From the NCBI GenBank assembly GCA_014871385.1, contig CM026422.1, forward strand, positions 25,156,987-25,220,986: 64,000 nucleotides of DNA. Reading direction: 5' to 3'. Made by a program: the position numbers and the translations under genes. A model generated the notes under the pieces. It was not told the DNA's origin. It did not search any database and saw nothing but the letters and a program-made list of their open reading frames with translations. How positions within the stretch are numbered: the stretch's first letter is position 1; the number at the start of each line of letters is the position of its first letter. The DNA comes from Ceratodon purpureus (lineage: Eukaryota; Streptophyta; Bryopsida; Pseudoditrichales; Ditrichaceae). This document shows positions 24,263 through 35,540 of the stretch, in pieces.

Positions 24263-27200
24263 ATGGATAGAGTAGATTTTGGTGTTAGTTGTGGATGTTT
24301 GTGTTTGGGTTTGTGTCCCCTAGCTTGCGGCTCTGGAGCCTGGAAACTGGCTCTTCACAGCCCACAGTCGTGCTGCAATTACCGAGAGCTTCATAATCCG
24401 AAATATTCTTTACTTATAAAAATGTAGTTATTCTGCTCTAGCGTGACGTAGCTGTAAAACATAATTTTAAAATGTATTATTCTTGAATATGTATTTTAAA
24501 TATAACTCACTGGAGTGATTTAGGCCAGAGATTTAGTACAGCCCATTTAGCACAACTATTTAGGACAACCCATTTTAGTTTCTAAGTTGCAAATATCAAA
24601 TGTCATGGAGTCACCCTGATCTCTTTTTTCTTGAATTTGAGATCCCCTTTTAAAGAAAGCAGGTATTCATTTATTTTTTGATAATCAGTGTCATGCATGA
24701 GTAAGTCATTTTTTGTTTTGAGCTTCTAACTTTCGTTATGACAATTGTGGAGCCTGTTTGAAGTGTGAACTTGATATGAAATGGGTGTGACATAAACTTA
24801 AATGCAATAATATCTTCAAAGCATGGAAGAAGTGTTGGCACGTCTGGTCAGCAAATGAGCAAAGCCACATGCAAACAGAAAAAGGTCCATAACTTTAACA
24901 AATCCATAAAACCGGCAGAAGCAACAACAAACAAAACAGCAAACGCCATGGAACTGACAAATTCAATGGGTCTCATGACTGCCCATGACCACAGTGAACA
25001 GAACCACACTATTCACGACCAATCCCAACCCAATTGCACACGTGGCAAAAACCTCAAAATCTATATAAAACAATTGGGCACATCCCAGACGTTCATTATT
25101 AGATTCATCAACCTAGGGCAATGGTCCAGCTCCACACAGCAGTTAAAGAACAACTTTGAAAACACAGCCAAAGATAAATTATCATGGTGTATAATCTAGT
25201 GTTAAAAAGTAAAAGTATCATAGAATAAGATGGAAACTCTATCCAGTTGCACACGTGGCAGCCATTATCCAATGAATTTCTATTAGGGCGTGTGGAGGAT
25301 GGCGGCGTGAGGGCCTGATATAAAATTGGGGACCACAAACGGATATGTTTTAGAGCCATTTTAAAATAGGGTGCCAAACATAGGATAATGCACCCCATTT
25401 GGGTCACTCCAATTAGCAAATTGGGCCACAAGGAGAAACTCTCCTAACACCAAGTTGCCAGAAATTCTGTAGAGTGAAGGTCATGGACAGATGATGAGGC
25501 TTTGGATTTAGATTTTTATGTTGCACTGTTAGGAATGTTTTCAGCCCAACGAACTTGTTCCTTGTTGCTCCATAAGGCCAGCCTAAGTTGTTGGCAACCA
25601 AGGCTTCACGGTGATAGGTGCCCATGATGTGGATGAATGATAAATGGTTTGGATTGTTGTTGGTTTGAGTCGTATGTTGGGTTTATAAAATAGTTTTTGG
25701 TTTCTTGGTTTTGGTTGGGGGCCACTTCACACTATGGCCAAAGTTGGGAACCCACACAATTCAACCAATCAAATTCTATAAGTATTAAAAATTATCTTTT
25801 ATAACTAACATCCAATAGGTCTAAAGTATTATTTTTGTGTAAATTTTGGTGCCAAGAACGTGGGCTATGGATAAGATTTTGGGTTTAATAAGAATGAAAC
25901 TTTGATATTTGTTAGAATCTAAAATTTCTTTTTTGGTTAAGATATAATTAGAAAATGTAATGATAGTAGGCTATATAATTAGTTGGTCATCCTCTATGAG
26001 CTTGATTACATATTTTTAATGGATCTGTATACATTTATGTGCCTTAGAATTATGTGCTTATAAAAAGTGAAAACTTAAATTAATCAACAATGGTTGGTTT
26101 GTAAATATGAGTGTTTTGTTGAATTTTTTCCAATATCTATTATCTAATAATGCAAAACATAGGTTTACAAATTCAAATCTTAAAAATCTTTGATTTTGGA
26201 CTTAAGCTTTGACGCTTCTTCATATGACCAAAGAAAGACAACAAATGTAAGTTTTTAAATATTTTGTAATTTAATAGTTTGGATTCTTGCCATAAACTTA
26301 GTTAAAAATTGGACTAAAAAATTTTGAATTTGATCCCATGGAAAATGTCCCTTATTGTTCTCTGTTAGAAATTTGTATTTTTGTAGATCAAATAGATGGT
26401 TGGTTGTATGTAAGATTGTGAATTAATTACACACTATGGTTCTAAAATGATAAGTTTTATCATATTTACCACTATAATAAGTTTTGACAATCCTAAAATA
26501 GAAAAACCTACAATATAATTTAATTCATAGTCAATATTTTAATTCAATTCTTTTCTTAACATTTTATCGGAAACTTTATTGTTGGCATTTTGTTTCGTAT
26601 CCAAGTCACTAGGTTCAATTCACAAGATGTTTTCACCATTCAATTTGTATAAGAATATAATACTTGTTCCGTTTCTTTTATGTTGAATTTCATGATAATG
26701 TTTTGAAAAGAAAATAAAGAACTTACAAGACATTCCTTGTATAGGATCATGTGACTATCATAGGATGGATGTGATTCCACCGGCCTAGAGTGATGGACTT
26801 TGATTATTCACATGCTCTTTGGCACACTCGCTGAGAGCCAAGAATGTCATTGGAATGAAAGCTGAAGGCATCAAGTCGTTGAGTTGGTATTTGGGATTCT
26901 GCAAAGAACTGACTTCATGGATCCCTTGTGATGTGCATGTTATTCCAATTCAGAGTATCGCAATCTTTGGTGCTTAGGCAATCACCTATTGCACACATTT
27001 CATAGCAGTGGGCCTCATACTTTTTTGCGAATGCATTTTGTTCAGTGTGTTGTGGATAAGAATGGGAGACTCACAACGGTTTTTGATTTCGAGTTCCTTT
27101 CTCCAAGAACAACTGTTGTGTAGAATGGGTGCTCTCCCTCCATGATACATATATCCTAGCCCTACTTTGAGACATAGGTTGGAATATTTTGTAAATACAT

Positions 27201-28177
27201 CATTTTTATATTTGATTAAAACTAGAACCTAAGGTCAGCATGCTTATTCTCAAGACCCATCCTATTTCCGAGCCCTACTAACTCATATTAAACCGAGCAT
27301 TATTCCACCCAAAGCGAAACTCATGATTACTTGCCTTTTACACACTTGTTGAGTGCCTTTTTCTCATTGGATGATTCTTGTTCACAAACAGGTGGACATG
27401 TAATGGAGAATAAGAAGGAAAGTGGACAATTTCATGTCCCACCTATGTCCGATAATAGGCACCTACTTGTCCCCCACTTTGAAAATTCATAATAAATAGA
27501 AGAATATTAAAAAATTATTGATTCAACTTGGAATAATTTCCCACTCCATTTGTTAATGTAGAGAAAAAATTTCATGTTGCTTATTTGTGAAGAACTATAT
27601 GAACCTGTTAAATGCTCGGAAATAGGGAGGCTGACCTTAGTGTCAAAATACTATGACATATTCTAAATTTAGATGTTTGTATACAATGTTTGAATTTTTA
27701 TTGTTGAAAATTAACTAACTGGATGTAGCAAAGGAGAAAGGTGAGTTCCACTATGCTTCTTTTTTATTTTAATTATGGTCAAGTTTCCCCAATCTTTTTT
27801 TTGAACTTTGTAGCTAAGGGTGCTGCTAAATTTTCTAAATCAATAAACATTTTTTAATTATTGCCATCTTCCTTTGTAACTAAGATTCAAACTTAGATTA
27901 TCTTCCAAATTGTTAAAAGTTTACTTTGAATTTCAAATTTTTAAAAAGCTGAAAAAAGAAGGATGAAACTTCTCATTATGAATATGTTTTAAAATCATAA
28001 TTACTATGTGGACAAAGAACAAAATTTCATCATTGATGTACACTAAGTCTTGAATTGAAATTTTTTATTGAGTTCTTTAATAAATTTATCATATAAAAGC
28101 TTCATGATCATGAATATGACAATATCATTTCACCATTAAACCACAAACAAAGTATTATACTATTAAATAGTTTTTTA
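24263..28177. other. Gene-poor AT-rich intergenic region
   Basis: No gene could be supported. The part up to about 25,700 has mixed composition, with two CACACGTGGCA G-box-like sites (near 25038 and 25244) but no adjacent gene. A piece near 25,725 (ACTTCACACTATGGCC) resembles the reverse complement of sequence near 61,250, suggesting related short repeats. From 25,800 on, the DNA is strongly AT-rich apart from a less AT-rich block at about 26,740-27,180 that has only short open frames. Confidence 0.5.
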
Positions 28178-29084
28178 GGGCCTCTTTACACTAGTGACCA
28201 AGGGCCAGGACAAATATTTCTTTTGGTCAAGAGCCATGACCAAGAGCTAATTTTCTCATCCCTTGGTCACTTCCAATGGTGTAAAGTGAACTTGGACCGG
28301 CCGGCTAGGTGGGCTGAAATTTTTAATGTATTTTTGAAAAGAGTAGATTTGATAACTTACATTTCTTGATATTAACTTAGATTTGATAGCCATGTGCGGT
28401 TAAATCCTAATTATTAAGACCAAACACTATTGGTTGTAAGATATATCATTTATTCACTGTAGATCCTCTAATTCCTGCGAACATCGGAGCTTGTAACTTG
28501 ATCCATGTGTTCATCCTACGATAAGAGAGAGAGAAACCACCAAGAAAATGTCAAAAAAATGCTCCAAGGCCATCAAATTAGCTCCTAAAAAACTAGGACT
28601 GCACATTTGGTGGCTCTATTTAGCATAAAGAGAAGTGCAAGGAGATTGTGGACACCAAGAAAGTAGGAGGAGATGGTGGTGGAGGGTGTTGAATCTCTCT
28701 CCACGGTAGAGGGTGGGGGTTCTAACCCCTATAGCGGGTGGAGGGGAATGGAGTTGGCGGCAAAGGCCAAAGCGAAAAAAAAAATTTAAAAATTTAAAAA
28801 AAAAATTCCATTGGTTCTTCATTTTTTCAGCTCTTGGTCATCTGGATATTGCGGCGAGAGAACCTCTTTTGGTGGTCTCGCCGCATTTTCCGGGTGACCA
28901 TGAAACCTTTTCCATTTCTGGACATGTAGGATTCCATTTCATTTTCTCATCCGTTTTTCCTCTAGGTCACTTCCTCCTTTTATGGCTAGTGTAAAGTGTA
29001 CTCGGACTGGCCGGCTCTTCTCCTCCAATCATATTGTAGATTTTGCCTTGGCCACAGCCCTTCGTCACTAGTGTAAAAAGGTCC
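28178..29084. mobile_element. Non-autonomous PIF/Harbinger-like element with TTA target duplication
   Basis: The left end GGGCCTCTTTACACTAGTGA and the reverse complement of the right end, GGACCTTTTTACACTAGTGA, form a terminal inverted repeat that extends less perfectly for about 10 more bases. The 907-bp unit is flanked on both sides by TTA (28175-28177 and 29085-29087), the target duplication typical of PIF/Harbinger. A subterminal unit TGTAAAGTG...GGCCGGCT occurs twice in the same orientation (near 28279 and 28991), hinting at nesting. No transposase frame is present. Confidence 0.75.
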
Positions 29085-32000
29085 TTAGTTACAATTCAAA
29101 GTAGCCAAGATTGTATTAGAAATACCACTAATTGTACATTGACATGTATGTAATTTTAGAAGCTATCAATTTTACTATTGATCAAAAACCACATATATTT
29201 ATTTAAAAAATATAACTCTTTCTTTAAAAAAAATAGATACTCATGTCAACAAAGCTATATGTGACAGTAAAAATTTGCATACAATAGTAAATGATAAAAA
29301 AATCAATGAATAAAAAAGAAGATATACCTTTATAAAGTGATGAAATATCAGTTGCAAGTGACAACACTATTTTTTTTTCAAAAATAAAATAATAATGTTA
29401 TATTTATTAGTTTTAAATGTTGTTATTAATACGGAATAAATAATTAAGAAATCAATTGAATTATATGAAGGAATATCTTCTTTTGCACAAATCAACAGAC
29501 TTGCATAAGATTGATTTGAACGTTCAAATTTATTACAAATATATTGGATTTATACTTTTATTCTCAACCCTCTAGCCATCTGCCTTAAGGAAAAAGACAA
29601 ACAACATAACAAAGTAATGAAAAATTAATTAGCTTTTTCTTTCATATGCAATGGAGTACAAATAATAGCAATAATATGCATTGATAGCATGATAATTATT
29701 ATGAATAAATGCAACAGATAAAAACTTCTTTTCTTCAAAAATTTGATGTGAATTTAAAAAAGACCCCAACTTTCTTCTAAATCATATGGTTTATTAAAAT
29801 TAATTTAAAGAAATAGTTTATATGATTTATTTTCAAACCATAAAAAATGTCACATTAATCACATTTATCCTACAATGATATCAAGTTAATGCATATCAAA
29901 ATAATTAAAATTAACATCAAAATATCTCTACTAAAATGGTGTTACAATGACAACAAAATAACATTAAAAAGATTGATATAAAAATGACATAAGCCAAATT
30001 GACATCAAATAAGTTTGAAAGAACATTAAAATGACACTTTGTATCATTGGGATGTCATTTCCATGCCATCTCATTTTATTTTAGCATCATTTTAATCTAT
30101 GTTATTTTAAATTTAGTTTTACTTCATGTGATGTATATCATTTTGATGACATTTGGATGCCAATATGACATCAAAATACTATTCGGACCATAACTTGTCA
30201 TTTTGATGTTGGGAAGTTAAGTAACATCAAGGAACACACTTAAAAGGTTCAGAAAAGAAAGCCATGGTTATCGACCGTGTTCTTTCTCCACAACTCAACT
30301 CTCTTATATGCCTCCTTTCTAGAATCTATCTCAATCTAGGCAAATATGAGAACCTATGATTTGTCATTTTTATGAAGCAAATTAAGGTCGAGCCACCCAT
30401 TACCAACCAGGACCCCATTTGCACCATGTAGGGTACATAGAAATAGTCATGGCTTGGACACATTTCCGATCATTTCCGATTTGTGTGGATGGTTAGAAAC
30501 ATGCATAGGTGGTTCACTCTTATTGATTCTTACAGATTTGTGTTAAAGAAATTCCGACTTTCTTTGTCCACAATTATATGTACAAGGATGATTAGAAACT
30601 ACTCCTAGAGTGAGCGGTTGTGTAGCACTCTATAGATTGGTTGTGGATTTACGCACAACTCTTCACATCAAATAATTATAACTATTTGAATAATGGGAAT
30701 AAAATCAAGGAACTTTTTTGAATTCAACAAAAACCTTATGTTTGCACACATAAAAAATCCTAATAAATTTTTTCTCCTTAATATCATATTCTAAAATCCT
30801 TAAGTCATCGGTTATGGGTGGCTCGACCTTACAGTTAGTTGGTTGGGACACAGTTTGGGTCTGTGTAAGTCTGGAAGATGTTGTAGCCCATAGGGTACCC
30901 CAAGAGGCAACCCAATGTTTCATGAATAGAGTCATGTTATGCTTGGATATATATGCTCATTCTAGTGTGCTTATTGAGTCTGAAGCCTGATTATTGGCAT
31001 TGTCCTGCCAAATTTGGCCCACTTCAAACAGAATTTGGATCAAGTGCCAAAAGATTGGGTCTGTCCCCATCATGCCTACATGATACCAAAACAATCCATT
31101 AGAACTGGAACAGGACTTGAACAAGTGATGTCTTCAGTTCCCAGGCTCAACCAAAACAGTACTCAGTATCATATCAGCCTTGTTTACATGCCTTGACAAT
31201 TAGATCTTGAAAAACTTCAGTTAAGTTACATTGTATAATTGAAATGAGAAAATGCAACTGCAGATTATTGCACAGAGACAAACACAAACTTCACTTTCTT
31301 CTGCAGAGGCTCATGTAAATTAAAGGATTATTGTCCTTTCACATGTTGCCAGTAGAATACATCACTTTCTAAGAAAGAATTTTACATTTGTCATGAAAAT
31401 GGCCTCGCAAAAGCATTCAATTCACAAACCATCTTACCCACATTTCATCTATTACCTATGTCTTGTTCCTGGGATAGGAAGCTTCCATCTCATGCCACGT
31501 GGCTGCCACGTAGATTTGAGAGTAAGCTACACAAGATACAGAGTACAAATTTTGACTAACGATTTTCCAGTCGCACTAATTCATATGCTTTTTAGTTTTG
31601 ATTCAAATCGAACCTTTGAATCAAAAACAAGCCATCAGAACTGTTAGAGAAGGTGTTTCGAGGCAGAGAGGGCAGTTTCCAATGGCGAGCTTGCCGATGA
31701 TTACCAGGAAAGGTTCCGCAAAAGGTTGAGTTTGGTTGTACTGTGCACGATGCTCTGCAGTACCGGAGTAGGCAGAAGAATATCCTGTTCGCCTAACGAG
31801 AAACTAATATAAATGTCAGAATAACAGAATAGATCTTTCCAGTTCGGAACGCACGTCCAAACTCCGGCCTGGATATGCCATGGGAAGATCCTACAGCATC
31901 GGAAGATCCAGTCAGGTGACGTGAAATGCCTCACACAGGGCCACTAAATCATTACAACCACATTGGAGTTCTTAGCAATTTGGAATGTGATGCAACCAAA

Positions 32001-32173
32001 ATGTCATCGAGGTTCTTGGCTCAAAATCAATTCCGGAAAACTATTACACAAACTTGGTTCAAAAGAAATGAGAGATAAGAACACCAGTTGGGGAAGGAGA
32101 GGAGTGAAGCATACATATTCAGAGATGAAGAAATCATGAGTTTTATTGAATCGCTGGCATGTGGAAACTACTC
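29085..32173. other. Intergenic AT-rich region with short degenerate repeats
   Basis: No gene was found. Between 29,880 and 30,240 variants of TGACATCAAAAT recur many times in both orientations. A 21-bp inverted pair with one mismatch lies at 30384-30404 and 30810-30830 (core GGTCGAGCCACCCA). A palindromic G-box GCCACGTGGC is at 31494-31503. The last few hundred bases are the 3' flank of the SETD9-like gene. Confidence 0.45.
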
Positions 32174-34484
32174 TCAGTCCCATCGGCGTTTCTCTTCTTC
32201 GACGTTCACCGGATGGTACCATGAAGGCTGTTGGATGTAACTGCTCAGTCTATAGTTCAAGTAAAGCTCCTCGTCATGAACCTCCCTAGTGGCCACCAGC
32301 ACCAACGTGTGCACATCGCTGATCCCAGTGCTGGGCTGCTCAGCCATCTCCACAGTAGACAGCCTTCTGGAATCCTCAGGTTCCTCCGGCCTCTCTTTCT
32401 TGCCCTCGTTGATCCAGAGAGGACCTCGTCGCTGCATGTCGAGCTCCTCATCGTTTCCAAACATAACATTGGGAATGTACGCCCGCATGGATTGTTGGCC
32501 CGGGATGGAGAATGTGTAGGGACATATCATCACGTTCGGTTGGACTCCTTCAGGGGGGTGATTTGCGAAGTGTCCCAAGGCGATGGGGCTGCGTCTTTCA
32601 AGCTCTGCACCTTCTAGAGGACCTTGGATCACCTTGCCACCACCTACGAATTGCCAAAAGCTGAGAGGGGACCGTCGTTTGAGCTCAGCAATTTTTTCGT
32701 CAGAGCCGTCCTGGGTGTCCAAGGGGTTTCCATAGAGACCATCCCACCATTCTCGCTTGTCGTCGCCCCTGCCCCAGGGCTTGCCGTCAACTACGAGCCC
32801 GTCATACCGAGATATCAAATAACCATTATCGACGTCCACCTTAGGGTATCCCGGCATGTACCTGTACTGTGAAGGTGAATAAATGACGCCTGGGTACATA
32901 GAAACCACCGTCCCGGGTTCAGCTCTTCCACTGATGAACAGCCCTGTGCCAGCCTCTTCGTGAGCTATTCCTGACCGTTTCAAATGTAGCGTGAAGCCCA
33001 TGCGTTCTCGAAATGCTGCTGCCACTTGATCCCTATTAAGTTGCTTTGTCTCAACCACATCTGCGCTGCACAACATGGAAATCTTAAAATTCCTTGCCTT
33101 GATATACAACTCTGTCATGCTGTGTAATAAATCTCTCTAAATGAAGTTCGTTTGAAGTGCTTTAAAATCGCTTCATCGAGTTATAATGAACGTTGTATAG
33201 ATCAACTGGAAGAAAATTGTGATGAGTCCTTGTCGTCAATCTTACGCCCAGAAATCACACATAACGATTCATACTTGTGTAGGTTAGTCAAGGATACAAT
33301 ACTCACCGAGAAGGAACTTCAGGTTCTGGTTGTCTCCCAAGAGCAAAGAGCAAACCACTAGGCCGCTTCTTTTCTGGAGGTGGACTCGGTTTTTCAATAA
33401 CGGGATCTTTTAGAAGTACGTCGTCCAATATCCTCGCCATGTGCTTAATCTGACCGTGAACTAGCTCTTGTACTTGTAGCTGCTGTTCTTCAAAAGGTGT
33501 GGCCTCAGCCAGCTTTGCAAGGTCCTCCGCATTCTCTGTTTTCCCAGAAACAGCCTCGCGCTGGAAGCTACAAATAAAAAGACCAATCAAATTTCAGCCG
33601 CATTACAAATTGCATTCCATATCTGAACATATCTGATCAACATTTGCTGCCCTACTTACTCTCAAGAGAAAGCACACTAAATTCAACAGTCCCTAATCAT
33701 CCACAGCTACAACTTGTGCGATGACCGAAACTGCTCATGAGTATCCTAATGTTCAGAGAAAAGAACCTCGTAAGAAGAAAAAGCTTGTGAGTGTCGATTT
33801 CATGCTGAAGACGCCGCTTGTCCACAGTCCCAAATAAGGATCCTGTTCGCGACCAAGTATCCCACATCTGCAACACCCCCAAATTTTCCAAAACCAAATT
33901 TCAAACCCTGCATGAAACGACCTCCATTGACAACTCACAACATTCTCACAAAAGACAACTTCACACACCTCCACCACAATAAAAAAAACTCAAACACTCC
34001 CCTCCCTCCATCTTTTCTAAATCAACTCAAACACATCCCAAAAAGCTATCTAACCACAAAAACTTCCACCCAAGGTTTAACACCCAGAGAACCAAAATTC
34101 CTGACGAGTCGAAAATCACCCGGTTCTGACGACAAAAACATCCACTCCGATCACAGAGAAAAATCACAAAATTGAAGCATCAAAAATATTGCATCAACTT
34201 AAACCCTAATTCTCGAGTTTCATAAACCGACGACGTATAAAACCCTTGCGATTACACTCTGCTGAATTGAATCATACCCGCATTACATTGACGAGATCGA
34301 AACGCTCCTCATCAGAGCAAAAACTATACTACACTACTACATCTCCCCCCAACCCAGCTCCAGAAATCCTCCTCTTGTCACAACCTTGAAACCCAACAGT
34401 GAACAAAATGCAAATGCTCCCCATTTCTCATAACTCGAGGGACGAGAAAATGTTCCAACGTACCTTCCGAATAGCTGCCGCCAT
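32174..34484 (-). CDS. SETD9: SET-domain protein, SETD9-like (424 aa)
   Basis: Putative lysine methyltransferase-fold protein resembling animal SETD9, whose substrate is unknown. Four exons on the minus strand: 34484-34464 (MAAAIRK), 33867-33767, 33567-33307 and 33065-32174, in phase throughout (1275 bases with stop). The short first exon is supported by the codon phase and by the context accATGGCG. The SET core starts around GTGLFISGRAEPGTVVSMYP, very like the SETD9 segment with VVSMYPGTVY. It is followed by YLISRYDGLVVDGKPWG, the asparagine-histidine-type motif GHFANHPPEGVQPNVM and the final EELYLNYR corresponding to EELFSNY. A longer insert after the G-P-L segment, rich in Glu and Arg, precedes the last motif. 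No targeting signal is visible. It is divergent from the CEP78-like gene, with about 1.06 kb between their start codons. Family assignment is firm; catalytic activity is inferred. Confidence 0.87.
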
Positions 34485-34621
34485 GGTGCAAATGCACCAA
34501 AACTCAGTCCACAACACACAAAAAACCTCTTGCAATCACTTCGGTTTCGCTCCAAATGACCATTTGTAAACCCTAATCATGATTTCGAGCGGAAAAACAA
34601 AATAATACAAGCTACTCTTAC

Positions 34622-34694
34622 CGACCATGCTGGGGATCGAACCCAGAATCTCTTGCTCCGTAGGCAAGCGCCTTATCCATTGGGCCACACGGTC
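34622..34694 (-). tRNA. tRNA-Arg (anticodon ACG)
   Basis: On the minus strand, 73 bases fold as a standard cloverleaf. The acceptor pairs GACCGTG with CATGGTC (one G-T pair); the D arm has GCC/GGC; the anticodon stem is CTTGC/GCAAG with loop CTACGGA (anticodon ACG, read as ICG); the T arm is CTGGG-TTCGATC-CCCAG. The discriminator is G and CCA is not encoded, as expected for a nuclear gene. No intron. It lies 138 bases upstream of the SETD9-like start codon on the same strand. Confidence 0.96.
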
Positions 34695-35540
34695 TCGAAG
34701 TGATGAAGCCATGATCGAGGAGCTGCAAAATGATATTTCTAAGAGCTCACGGTCTATCTGATTTGTAACTTGATTGTTTTCGTTAAGCAACGACGGCTCC
34801 GATTCTGAAGGATTTATATAAGGATTTATGTAATCGTCTTGGATATACATTAGACAAGGCATGGGAACCTGAGATAAAAGAGCTGGATTTGGAGCTTTCA
34901 TTTAGTTTTCAGGTTTCTAGGAGTGGTGTTGTTTCCGAGGAGTTCAGAATGGTTTGGTGGAGATCAGGAACGGTGGAGCTGGCGATGGAGCGATGGGAGA
35001 GGTCATGTGGAGTTCCGAACAACAGTGTGGACAGTGTGCTGGAAGGATTGTGTAGGATTGGATTGCAACTGTCGGGTACTGGGAGTGGTCGATGGATGGA
35101 GAGCAGGGTATTGGGATGCTTGCTCCGGTGCCTGTGCAGTCTCGCTTTGTATCACAATCTTCGGTTCGACTCCCGCTCTGCATCTCCCGGTGCTGTGGTC
35201 CGTCTCTCGGTCGTCACTGGATCACGTTCCACGCTTTGCATGGATCATGCAACGTTGCAGTTTTGTGGTTCGGAAGCACGGTGTCATGACTGCAGGAGCG
35301 TCATCGATGGTCGTGAAGCGGGGTCAAGGGGAGAGGATACGTGCTGTTTGAGTTTTTGCGATGGTGGTCAGGAGTTCCACCCGATTTGTCCCTGATATGG
35401 GCACTCTGGATTGGGATTCACTTCGTCAGCTGGAGCTGGCGGTCATCTTCGAGAAGATTGACGGAGTGACTTGACATGATTCAGAGGTGGGAAGGATGTG
35501 AGTTAGCTGATCGAGAGCAAGGTGAGGGAGTGGCTGGATT
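34695..35540. promoter_or_regulatory. Upstream region of the CEP78-like gene
   Basis: Lies between the tRNA gene and the CEP78-like start codon. Composition is fairly GC-rich from about 34,900. Open frames here (for example 34889-35395 on the plus strand) show no family similarity and overlap one another in several frames. Most likely promoter and leader. Confidence 0.45.

Noticed and set aside
26740..27180. Less AT-rich block with about 45 open codons, considered as an exon or pseudogene
   Set aside because: The frame is short, no donor or acceptor fits, and the sequence matches no family I know.
32231..32617. Plus-strand open frame of 128 codons
   Set aside because: Shadow of the SETD9-like last exon, which carries the SET motifs on the minus strand.
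34536..34901. Minus-strand 121-codon open frame
   Set aside because: Its central part is the tRNA-Arg gene read as protein; the rest has no similarity.
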